Below the pieces are notes generated by a model. It did no database searches. It was not told the origin of the DNA and saw only the letters and a program-made list of their open reading frames with translations. The position numbers were made by a program, and so were the translations under genes. Below, one piece after another: positions 1 through 6,304 of a DNA stretch of 8,911 nt. How positions within the stretch are numbered: position 1 is the stretch's first letter; every line of letters starts with the position of its first letter. This DNA comes from Nitrospinota bacterium (lineage in GTDB: Bacteria > Nitrospinota > Nitrospinia > JACRGO01), in contig JACRGO010000086.1 in assembly GCA_016212295.1 (NCBI GenBank), forward strand, positions 1-8,911, given 5' to 3'.

Positions 1-358
1 CCAAAGGTGTCTCCAATGTCGCGCAAAAGATGAGGCAACTACACCGTAGCGCCAGGTTGGTCTTCGATTACCTGCGCATGACAAAAAACTCCTGCACCCT
101 TAATGGCGTGTGAGATATGGTAGAACAAATTTACCGTGCCAATACAGCGCCTTGCCAGAAGAGGGAAAACAGGTAACAAAGGCGGCGAGGGCAAACGCTG
201 AGAAATCAGTCTCAGTGGGGGTTGAAAGGGCAAGGCAATTAAGAAGCATAGCAGGACAAGCGGGGTCTGGAAAAGGCGCTAACGTCGATTCTATCGCATA
301 GCGCGGCATGGCCGCAACCAAAATAAATTTCGATGCATTCAAGCGTTCGATGATATTA
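1..358. other. Region without a supportable gene, downstream of fliS
   Basis: I see no convincing gene here. Several short open frames (60-80 codons) overlap one another on both strands, which is the pattern of non-coding or decayed DNA. The longest, on the minus strand just beyond fliS, would begin at a TTG with no Shine-Dalgarno sequence, and its translation matches nothing I recognise. A plus-strand frame (110-301, GTG start) gives a charged, Ala/Arg/Lys-rich peptide that is protein-like in composition, but it also has no clear ribosome binding site. A small perfect hairpin (GCGGC-ATG-GCCGC, 303-315) is present without a following T-run, so it is not an obvious terminator for fliS. Confidence 0.5.
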
Positions 359-757
359 TTACTGTGATCCCTTCAGCTCTTTTAATTCCTTGAAAGGCAC
401 TTTTTCCCATGCGTCCTTTAAGGTGGTAAGGACGTTTAGCACGTGGTCCAGATTCTTGATCTGATTGCTGAAGTTGGCTTCGGTAAGTTGTTGGTTTACA
501 TGAAAATATAAATTGCTTAATTTCCCCGCGACTTCCCCGCCCTTTTGAAAATCCAGGGAGCTTAATAGCTCATTCACGATATTCATCGCCCTGCCTATCG
601 CTTTTCCTTTTCCCGCTATGTCATTCTTTTGTAACTTTACCTTGGCTTCATTGATGAATTTTATCGCCCCTCCGTAAAGCATTATTATCAGAGTTTTTTG
701 GTTCGCGGATGTTATTTGGGTCCTCTGGTACTGCTTATAAGCATTTGCCGCATACAT
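359..757 (-). CDS. fliS: Flagellar export chaperone FliS
   Basis: FliS is a small cytoplasmic helical-bundle chaperone. It binds the C-terminal helix of newly made flagellin, stops it polymerising early and presents it to the flagellar export gate. The 132-residue length is normal for the family. The N-terminus shows the typical pattern: an A-Y-x-x-Y-x-x-T-x-I-x-x-A segment followed by L-I-I-M-L-Y-x-G-A-I-x-F-I (about residues 24-36), with the family-typical N-E-L-L-x-S-L-D near residues 62-69. The ATG is preceded by AAGGGAG (768-774) at 10 bases, which supports this start. The gene lies 21 bp downstream of fliD on the same strand, the usual fliD-fliS order, and is probably cotranscribed from the sigma-28 promoter upstream of fliD. 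No flagellin gene is in the window. Confidence 0.95.
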   Translation of the reverse strand: MYAANAYKQYQRTQITSANQKTLIIMLYGGAIKFINEAKVKLQKNDIAGKGKAIGRAMNIVNELLSSLDFQKGGEVAGKLSNLYFHVNQQLTEANFSNQIKNLDHVLNVLTTLKDAWEKVPFKELKELKGSQ

Positions 758-778
758 ATTTTTTTATCTCCCTTGGAA

Positions 779-2503
779 TCAATAATACCTTCTATTATAA
801 TTCATACTGTTGAGCTGGCTGGACATGAATTGGCTCTGGCCCTGCATTGCCCCTAAAACGCCTTCCAGGTTAGCAAATCTTCTCTTGTATTCATCCTCCC
901 GCCTCACTAAAATGTCCTCTTGAAATTTTATTTTCTTGGCATTCTCAGTGATGGCATCTTCTATGTTTTTTGTCTTGTCGGAAAATCTTCCATCAAAAAC
1001 ATTGAGGTTATAAATTTCCCTGCTTATTTTTTCAGCAACTCCTAATGATAATGAAACAGAGCCGATGCTGCTGTAACCAGTAATACTATTATCGCCAAAT
1101 ACCGGATCGTTATTGGTGGTGGTTGTGATTGGGGCCGCGGCTTCGGCTATCCTCACCGTCAACCCCTTGGCAATACCAGTGGAACCTTGCAAAAACCTTC
1201 CGTTGCCAGTGGCGGTGTACTGATTTCCCGCTGAATCCTTAAAGTATCCCTGGACGTTGCCTGATGAATCCGTGCCGGTAAAGTGAGTGGTATAGGTCCC
1301 GGATGAGGTGTCCCTGATTTGGCCGACGAAGGTAACTGAAGTGTTCGATTCTGTACCGCTTGCCACGAAAATGTTGGCCACTCCGGCATGGTCATTGGCT
1401 ATGCTTTCGTCTAGCTTTGCGTTATCGATTGTCAAGCTCCCGTCCTGCTTACTGGTGGTAATTCCAATGGAAGCCAATGAGGTATAAGTCCCGGTGAGGC
1501 CTGTTACTTCGTTTGCCGCCAAATTATTCATGGTGGAGAGGACCCCCAGCAGGGTTGAATCACCGAACAATGGGAGGTTTGGCTTGTTAGCCGGGTCGAA
1601 GGCGGCATAGTCATAACTTGTGTTCTTCTGGATCAACTGCTTGGTCTCATTAAATTTCGACACGAAATTAACGATTTTCTCCTTTAAGGATGTGTCGTTC
1701 TTGGCAAAGGAAATGGTCCCCGACCCCGCGTTATTGATCTGGATGGTGGTTTTGTCGATCAAATCCGAGAACGTGTTGCTTGGCCTTGCAATTGTCTGGC
1801 CTCCAAAAACGATTTGAGCGTCCTGGGCCGCCTGCAACTCTGAAAAACTCAAGACAGCATTGGGATAAACATCAGTCCCAAGCACTGAAAAAGGCGTGGC
1901 GCTGTGCTGGACAGTAATTGCGTTGGCCGCTCCGACCTCATCAGAGGTAAGGATGAGGTGATTGGGCGTTGCGCTGGAACCGTCATCAATAATAGAGGCG
2001 GTCAAACCCAAATTGGCGGCATTTATGGAAGTCTTTAGTTTTTCCAGTGTGTTGTTCGTGCCGTCCAGTGAAATCGTGAAATCGGTCGTGGTCCCTCCCA
2101 TGGCAACGGAAAAGGTCCCTGGCTGCAGGGTCCCGCTATCCTCAACGCCGGCGCTCATGATCCGGTGGCTTTTGGCCAATCTATTAACAGTTATATCAAA
2201 GTTTTGTTCACTGGTCACCCCAGTGGAAAGAATTGAAACAACACTCCTGGTATCCTGGGAGTTGTTATTAGAAAAGGAACTGGTAATAGGACTCAGGTCG
2301 GAAAGGGTTTTCATGGAATTGGCTATGGTTTCCAACTCGGAAATTTTGCCCTTGACGTCGCTCCAGGTCTTCAGTTGATCCTGATAGTCATTCTGCTTGG
2401 CTTTCAGCAGGTTAACGGGCCTGCGCTCAAGGTCCATAAGCTTTGTGGTCATGCTGGCGAAATCAACGCCTGAGGACAGTCCTGAAACAGAAAAGGTCGA
2501 CAC
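779..2503 (-). CDS. fliD: Flagellar hook-associated protein 2 (filament cap protein FliD)
   Basis: FliD forms the oligomeric cap at the tip of the flagellar filament, under which exported flagellin subunits fold and insert. The 574-residue product has the family layout. An N-terminal D0/D1 segment (about 1-100) opens with S-G-L-x-S-G-x-D and is followed by a heptad-rich helix. A Ser/Thr/Gly-rich beta central part follows, and then a C-terminal coiled coil (about 505-565) ending in the typical R-R-E-x-x-Y-x-R-R-F-A-x-L-E and Q-x-Q-F-M-S-S-Q-L pattern. Residues about 385-445 look like extra beta-rich sequence inside the C-terminal domain, just after the V-A-N-I-F motif. The start is a GTG, chosen because AAAAGGAG lies 9 bases upstream and because the protein then begins M-S-T as in other FliD proteins. 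It is transcribed with fliS. Confidence 0.95.
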   Translation of the reverse strand: MSTFSVSGLSSGVDFASMTTKLMDLERRPVNLLKAKQNDYQDQLKTWSDVKGKISELETIANSMKTLSDLSPITSSFSNNNSQDTRSVVSILSTGVTSEQNFDITVNRLAKSHRIMSAGVEDSGTLQPGTFSVAMGGTTTDFTISLDGTNNTLEKLKTSINAANLGLTASIIDDGSSATPNHLILTSDEVGAANAITVQHSATPFSVLGTDVYPNAVLSFSELQAAQDAQIVFGGQTIARPSNTFSDLIDKTTIQINNAGSGTISFAKNDTSLKEKIVNFVSKFNETKQLIQKNTSYDYAAFDPANKPNLPLFGDSTLLGVLSTMNNLAANEVTGLTGTYTSLASIGITTSKQDGSLTIDNAKLDESIANDHAGVANIFVASGTESNTSVTFVGQIRDTSSGTYTTHFTGTDSSGNVQGYFKDSAGNQYTATGNGRFLQGSTGIAKGLTVRIAEAAAPITTTTNNDPVFGDNSITGYSSIGSVSLSLGVAEKISREIYNLNVFDGRFSDKTKNIEDAITENAKKIKFQEDILVRREDEYKRRFANLEGVLGAMQGQSQFMSSQLNSMNYNRRYY

Positions 2504-2512
2504 TGTTTTTAG

Positions 2513-2520
2513 CTCCTTTT
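2513..2520 (-). promoter_or_regulatory. Ribosome binding site of fliD, fixing a GTG start
   Basis: AAAAGGAG on the minus strand lies 9 bases before the GTG at 2501-2503. This strong Shine-Dalgarno match decides the start codon of fliD despite the absence of an ATG there. Confidence 0.8.
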
Positions 2521-2545
2521 ATTTCTTAAATTCTCTTACTCTATT

Positions 2546-2573
2546 TTATCGGATTTTTCAAAGTTTTTCTTTA
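2546..2573 (-). promoter_or_regulatory. Sigma-28 (FliA) type promoter for fliD-fliS
   Basis: On the minus strand, TAAAG (2573-2569) and TCCGATAA (2553-2546) closely match the known sigma-28 elements TAAAGTTT and GCCGATAA; the -10 element matches at 7 of 8 positions. The gap from TAAA to the -10 element is 16 bases against the usual 15. Transcription would start near 2539, giving a leader of roughly 36 bases before the fliD GTG, with the ribosome binding site inside it. Late flagellar genes such as fliD and fliS are classic FliA targets, so motif and context agree. The start site itself is inferred. Confidence 0.75.
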
Positions 2574-2591
2574 TTATTTTCTTCTGAATCT

Positions 2592-2614
2592 TCCGCCTGT
2601 GCGCCTATGCGCCT
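2592..2614. repeat. Short tandem octamer repeat in the fliD-mutS2 gap
   Basis: Three near-identical 8-base units read AGGCGCAT / AGGCGCAC / AGGCGGA on the minus strand (written 2614 down to 2592). An ATTCA word sits next to them at 2622-2626 (TGAAT on the plus strand), like the ATTCA beside the larger CGCAAAG-type inverted repeat at 5244-5406. A further CGCAT/CGCAA pair lies at 2654-2665, running into the last codons of mutS2. This looks like a degraded relative of the other intergenic repeats in the window; no second arm is clear. Confidence 0.4.
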
Positions 2615-2658
2615 TTGTTCCTGAATAACCGCGTTGGTTTTTTGCCACAACCACGCAT

Positions 2659-5070
2659 TTACGCAAAAACAACGCCACTATCCCCTGTGGATTTATCCAA
2701 CTCCACCACAGTGACCCCGTTTCCGCCTTCATGGGGATAGCCTGGACGAAAACCAAGATGCGAGGGAAATTCCTTGAGAAAGCCCAATACTTTTTCCTTA
2801 ACAGCCCCTGTTCCAATGCCATGGATAATTTTCACCTCTGAAGCCCCGGCAAGGATCGCGGAATCCATGAAACCCGCCAATACCCCGACAGCCTCGTCAG
2901 CGCGAAGTCCACGCAGGTCGCATGTTCCGGAAAAAGCGGACCTTGGGGCCTGGTCCAAAAGAATGGTAGTCTCTTTCTTTTTCTCCCTCCCCTTTTCACC
3001 GGTTTTCCTCTCAAACCCTCTTATTAATGACGTGGGGACCGAGGTTTCAAAGTTGCCCATTTTAACCTTGACGGTCCCTTGGCCGGAAGGCGCTTCCAGC
3101 AATTCTCCCCGGAACCTCATGCTGGGTATTTCCACTATATCCCCAGTTTTTAGTGATTGCAATGGAATATCGGCCTGGGGAGGGCAAAGGGATTCAAACC
3201 GGGGACGGACCATGGCGTTCAATCGGGCCTCCACCTTTCCAGCCCCCTTCCTGGACGGGCCGGCTTTCCAGTCCTCCAATACTCTTCGTATCTCCTTTTT
3301 CGCGTCCGCCACTTCCTGGGTTAGCCGCTTCCGTTTGTCCTTGTTAAAGGTTTCCAGTTGTCCGCGCGCTTCCTCCAAGGCCCTCCTCGCTTCCTCCACG
3401 TCCTCCCGCAGCTTTTCCCGCAAGGATTGAACCCGGGCGCTTTCCCTTTCAAGCCTCTCCCTCTCCTCCCCCAACCCGGCCAAAAGCCCATCCAGTCTGC
3501 GGTCCTTCCCTTCCAGCAAGTTTTTGGAAAACTCAAGAATTTCCTGGTCCATTCCAAGTCTTGAGGCGATCTCCAAGGGAGAACTCCTTTCAGGCAGCCC
3601 CAGAGCCAGGCGGTAGGTGGGGGCCATCTTTTCCAGATCGAACCCGAAGCCCATGTTGAGAAAATCCGGCCTGGTTTGCGCAAGCGCCTTAAGTGAGTTG
3701 TAATGCGTTGTCACCGCCACCATTATTTTCCTTTGAGTGAAATGAACCAGTATGGCCTCCGCCAATGCCGCCCCCTCCTGGGGCTCGGTGGAAACCATCA
3801 ATTCGTCCAATAGGACCAGCGAGCCTGGTCCTGCTGAATTCATTATGCCTATGATGTTGGCCAAGTGCGCCGAGAAGGTGGAGAGATTCAAATGGATGTT
3901 CTGTTCATCCCCTATATCAGCGTAGACTTCCGGGAAAAATGGGAGCTTTGAGCCGGTCCCGGCCGGGACTGGGAGTCCCGCCGCGGCCATCAAGGCCATC
4001 AATCCGATCATTTTCAGGGCCACGGTCTTCCCGCCTGTGTTGGGTCCTGAAATGATGACGCCACGGACATTTTCCCCGGTTATTATTGTGTTACCGATAG
4101 CCGCGGTCTTTTTCTCAGCCAAGAGAACCGGATGCCTGGCGTTCAGCAGATGGATTCCGCCGGACCTCAAAAGTTCCGGATAACACGCATCCATTTCCCT
4201 GCCGAATCCGGCAATGGCCTGCATGACATCCATCCTTGTGAGGCATTGAAAATTAACTCTTAGCGCGTCTCCGGCCAGAGCCGCCTCCCTGGTTACGCTC
4301 TCTAAAATCCGCAAGGCCTCACGCTCAATCTCCATTTCAACTATCTTCAGGCTGTTGTTTAAATCAACCAGTTCGGCTGGCTCAAGGAACAGCGTCGCGC
4401 CGGACGATGACATCCCGTGGACGATCCCCGGCGTCTTGGAGCGGCTTTCCACCTTGATGGGAATGACGTATCTCTGCTCCCTTTCCGTGTAGTATCTGTC
4501 CTGCAGGTGGGGCGCAAAGCGGGGAGAGTCTAAAATCTTTTCAATTTTTTTAGTGATGGCGGAGCGCAGTGAGCCGGCTTTTTTTCTCAGGGCCGACAAT
4601 TCCGGGCTTGCGTTTTCCCTTAACTCCCCTTCTTCGTTGATAGTCTGCATGATCCTCTTGCGCAGGCCGGGGACCTCCATAAGAGAGGAGGCCAGGGGAA
4701 AAAGAAATGGAATGGATTCAGGGGATATCTTCCTGAAGTAACGCGCCATGCCCTCGGAAATCTGAAGGAAACCGGCCAGGGCCTTTAATTCCTTAGGCTC
4801 AAGCGCTATCGCCCTGGACGCCTTTTCCAAAAGAGGAAGGACGTCATGGAAGACGCAGGCAGGCGGCGAGGGATCGGATTGAAGCAGGGCCGCCATCTCC
4901 CCTGCCGCCTGGGAAGCTTCGAGGGCTCTTTGGTAATCCGGCAGAGGCGCCAGTTTCAGGCATTCCCGCCTCCCTGATTCTGAAAAGGCCCGCGCGGCCA
5001 CCATGGCCTGGACTGCGTCCCAGCCGAGACGCTTCATGGAATCCAGGATCAAATTATTTTTTGTCAACAT
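2659..5070 (-). CDS. mutS2: Endonuclease MutS2 (RqcU-type MutS-family ATPase with Smr domain)
   Basis: MutS2 proteins are MutS-like ATPases that lack the mismatch-recognition domain. They have been linked to suppression of homologous recombination and, in Bacillus, to sensing and splitting collided ribosomes. With the start at 5070 the product has 803 residues, close to the family norm. Core and clamp-like helices occupy about 1-310. Walker A is GPNTGGKT (342-349), followed by N-L-S-T-F-S-A-H (395-402), Walker B L-V-L-L-D-E-L (418-424) and T-T-H-Y (454-457). A long charged coiled coil (about 505-605) leads to a KOW-like beta segment (about 638-690) and a C-terminal Smr domain (about 717-793) with C-D-L-R-G and H-G-I-G-T-G. 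After Walker B the usual G-A-G-T-D-P reads M-V-S-T-E-P. The frame runs open to 5193, but the extra 41 residues are unlike MutS2. An in-frame ATG at 5037 is a weaker alternative start. Confidence 0.93.
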   Translation of the reverse strand: MLTKNNLILDSMKRLGWDAVQAMVAARAFSESGRRECLKLAPLPDYQRALEASQAAGEMAALLQSDPSPPACVFHDVLPLLEKASRAIALEPKELKALAGFLQISEGMARYFRKISPESIPFLFPLASSLMEVPGLRKRIMQTINEEGELRENASPELSALRKKAGSLRSAITKKIEKILDSPRFAPHLQDRYYTEREQRYVIPIKVESRSKTPGIVHGMSSSGATLFLEPAELVDLNNSLKIVEMEIEREALRILESVTREAALAGDALRVNFQCLTRMDVMQAIAGFGREMDACYPELLRSGGIHLLNARHPVLLAEKKTAAIGNTIITGENVRGVIISGPNTGGKTVALKMIGLMALMAAAGLPVPAGTGSKLPFFPEVYADIGDEQNIHLNLSTFSAHLANIIGIMNSAGPGSLVLLDELMVSTEPQEGAALAEAILVHFTQRKIMVAVTTHYNSLKALAQTRPDFLNMGFGFDLEKMAPTYRLALGLPERSSPLEIASRLGMDQEILEFSKNLLEGKDRRLDGLLAGLGEERERLERESARVQSLREKLREDVEEARRALEEARGQLETFNKDKRKRLTQEVADAKKEIRRVLEDWKAGPSRKGAGKVEARLNAMVRPRFESLCPPQADIPLQSLKTGDIVEIPSMRFRGELLEAPSGQGTVKVKMGNFETSVPTSLIRGFERKTGEKGREKKKETTILLDQAPRSAFSGTCDLRGLRADEAVGVLAGFMDSAILAGASEVKIIHGIGTGAVKEKVLGFLKEFPSHLGFRPGYPHEGGNGVTVVELDKSTGDSGVVFA

Positions 5071-5076
5071 GGCAAA

Positions 5077-5106
5077 ATTATAACCCGATTTAATGTCCAA
5101 TGACAG
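5077..5106 (-). promoter_or_regulatory. Sigma-70-like promoter of mutS2, possibly giving a leaderless mRNA
   Basis: On the minus strand a perfect TATAAT (5082-5077) is preceded at 18 bases by CTGTCA (5106-5101), which matches TTGACA at 4 of 6 positions. Only six bases (TTTGCC) separate TATAAT from the mutS2 ATG at 5070-5068, so a normal start site would fall on or beside the A of the ATG. No Shine-Dalgarno sequence is visible in front of this ATG, which agrees with a leaderless transcript. This rests on motif spacing alone. Confidence 0.5.
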
Positions 5107-5225
5107 GACATCTTGTCTGCCACGCCAAAGGACAAAAAAAGGACTGAAAGGAAAAAAATTAAGGGCGTGACGCCATACCTTATTGTTATGCAAACGAATG
5201 GAGTTTACGGCATGTGTCTTGCTAT

Positions 5226-5241
5226 CTTGAAGAAATTCAAG
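5226..5241. repeat. Perfect short hairpin CTTGAA-GAAA-TTCAAG
   Basis: A six-base perfect inverted repeat with a four-base loop sits two bases outside the larger inverted-repeat element, between the divergent mutS2 and cytochrome genes. It could be an operator or part of the element boundary; nothing in the sequence decides this. Confidence 0.4.
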
Positions 5242-5243
5242 TC

Positions 5244-5406
5244 GCTATTCAGCTAACCGCAAAGACGCAAAGTTCGCAAAGGAAAGCTTTGCAAGAAAAA
5301 GCAAAAAGAGATTTTTGCCATGAACGTTGGGGCGCTGTACAAATTCCCTGAATTTATTTCTCCCCCAAATCCACTTTGCGCTCTTTGCGTCTTTGCGGTG
5401 AATAGC
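5244..5406. repeat. Inverted-repeat element (about 163 bp) with iterated CGCAAAG words
   Basis: The left arm (5244-5281) and the reverse complement of the right arm (5372-5406) share GCTATTCA, then CCGCAAAGACGCAAAG, two differing bases, then CGCAAAG. The left arm has about four extra bases after the ATTCA. The interior, about 90 bp, holds three perfect small hairpins: GCAAAG/CTTTGC (5276-5292), GCAAAAA/TTTTTGC (5301-5318) and AAATTC/GAATTT (5341-5355). No gene is visible inside. Its right edge lies 15 bases before the Shine-Dalgarno sequence of the cytochrome gene, so it forms most of that gene's upstream region. The layout resembles a miniature non-autonomous element or a repeat that folds into a structured RNA; I cannot name a family. 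Confidence 0.75.
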
Positions 5407-5421
5407 TACAAAAACCTTCAT

Positions 5422-5427
5422 AAGGAG
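5422..5427 (+). promoter_or_regulatory. Ribosome binding site of the diheme cytochrome
   Basis: AAGGAG lies 7 bases before the ATG at 5435 and fixes the start, placing a signal peptide at the very N-terminus. I found no convincing sigma-70 promoter between 5200 and 5420. Confidence 0.8.
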
Positions 5428-5434
5428 AAAAAGA

Positions 5435-6115
5435 ATGGTAAAGAAAATTTTGATAACAGCCATAGCCGGATTTTTGCTTCAGCCGGGCCTTTCCGCAGCC
5501 TCTCAAGGGGATGAAATTTTAAAGGGAAAATGCGCTGAATGCCACGCCCTTTCCAAGCCGGAAAACCTCTCAAGGACCAGGACGTCTAGCCGCAAGGGAC
5601 AGGACCTCTATTACGCCGGAAGCAAATATAACAGGGAATGGCTCGTGAAATGGCTCCAAAGCCCAACCAGAATACGGCCTTCAGGCGGCTATGGCGAAGT
5701 AACCAGCAAAAACCTATCAAACCCTTCTTCCCTACACTTAAGCCTCTCCAGTGATGAGGCCGAGGCCGTTTCCCAGGCCATGATGAATTTAAAGGCCCCG
5801 GCTGATGTGGTTGTTCCCGGCCTGTATGAAAACAACCCGGAGAACGTTACTGACGGACTCTCCTATTATCGCAATAACGGCTGCCTTTCCTGCCATCAGC
5901 TTGCCCCGGATTTGGGAGGCAAACTGGCGCCGGAACTCTACACCGCCGGGGAACGAATGCAGCCCGATTATATCGCTTCCTTCATCCGGCATCCAAAGGA
6001 ATTCGACCCTTTCGTCAACATGCCAAATCTTTATAAATCCAAGGAGGCAGTGCAGAAGATCACTGAATATCTCTTGCATATTCCAGCCTCGAAAAATGTT
6101 GGTAAGACGCCCTGA
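5435..6115 (+). CDS. Exported diheme c-type cytochrome
   Basis: The 226-residue product is a periplasmic electron carrier of the class I cytochrome c type. Residues 1-22 form a signal peptide (M-V-K-K, hydrophobic stretch, L-S-A-A), so heme attachment would be periplasmic. Two CxxCH heme sites are present: CAECH at 33-37 and CLSCH at 150-154. The second domain keeps a normal later ligand region (N-M-P at 195-197) before a final helix. The first domain has the W-L-x-x-W-L-x-S-P pattern (69-77) but no Met-Pro where the sixth ligand is expected. H101 lies near that place, and the pair M116-M117 falls later, in the helix. No other respiratory gene adjoins it; the nearest neighbour is the convergent radical SAM operon. 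The electron partner is unknown. A two-domain class I cytochrome is well supported; a finer family is not. Confidence 0.88.
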   Translation: MVKKILITAIAGFLLQPGLSAASQGDEILKGKCAECHALSKPENLSRTRTSSRKGQDLYYAGSKYNREWLVKWLQSPTRIRPSGGYGEVTSKNLSNPSSLHLSLSSDEAEAVSQAMMNLKAPADVVVPGLYENNPENVTDGLSYYRNNGCLSCHQLAPDLGGKLAPELYTAGERMQPDYIASFIRHPKEFDPFVNMPNLYKSKEAVQKITEYLLHIPASKNVGKTP

Positions 6116-6146
6116 GCCGTATATTCATAATTTAAAAAACTTTTGC

Positions 6147-6237
6147 ACTGCGGAGGCCGCGAAGACGCCGAGAAATGAAAACAGCAAGACCGTGTAAAAC
6201 TTTTATAAAAAATCTCCGCGTCTCTGGGCCTCCGCGG
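6147..6237. repeat. Diverged inverted repeat between convergent genes, possible bidirectional terminator
   Basis: The left arm (about 6147-6174) and the reverse complement of the right arm (about 6212-6237) share GCGGAGGCC and then GACGC plus GAGA, with one indel and a few mismatches. They enclose about 37 AT-rich bases. The words CCGCGGAGG and GACGCGGAGA are G-rich versions of the CCGCAAAGACGCAAAG seen at 5244-5406, so this is probably a related but diverged element. It lies between the 3' ends of the cytochrome and the radical SAM gene. A T-run follows on the plus strand (6249-6254) and another on the minus strand (6139-6134), so it may end transcription in both directions. Confidence 0.6.
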
Positions 6238-6241
6238 TTCA

Positions 6242-6300
6242 TCTCAAATTTTTTAGTCTCTCAAATCTGAAATCTGAAATTTCAAATCTCAAATTTTAAA
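6242..6300. repeat. AT-rich degenerate tandem repeat (AAATCTGA/CAAATCTC words)
   Basis: The tract repeats TCAAAT and TGAAAT words, for example AAATCTGAAATCTGAAAT at 6263-6280, and contains the palindrome TGAAATTTCA (6275-6284). It sits just beyond the stop codon of the minus-strand radical SAM gene. It has no coding potential; a simple low-complexity origin is the plainest explanation. Confidence 0.5.
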
Positions 6301-6304
6301 TGCC

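Noticed and set aside
110-301. Plus-strand 63-codon frame with charged, Ala-rich translation
   Set aside because: GTG start without a clear Shine-Dalgarno sequence and no family resemblance; kept only as a remark on the 1-358 region.
303-315. GCGGC-ATG-GCCGC hairpin as the terminator of fliS
   Set aside because: The stem is only five pairs and is not followed by a T-run on the minus strand.
100-342. Minus-strand 80-codon frame after fliS
   Set aside because: TTG start without a ribosome binding site, no recognisable motif, and overlap with other equally long frames in different phases.
2774-3430. Long plus-strand open frame (218 codons) opposite mutS2
   Set aside because: It lies wholly antisense to the conserved Smr and coiled-coil coding part of mutS2, and its translation has no recognisable features; it is a shadow of codon usage.
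5071-5193. N-terminal extension of MutS2 by 41 residues to an ATG at 5193
   Set aside because: The extra residues do not resemble MutS2, and a perfect TATAAT lies inside this stretch just before the ATG at 5070, so it is more likely promoter and intergenic sequence.
5244-5406. CRISPR array, suggested by the iterated CGCAAAG words
   Set aside because: The repeated words are only 7-8 bases, almost contiguous and arranged as an inverted pair, with no regular spacers.
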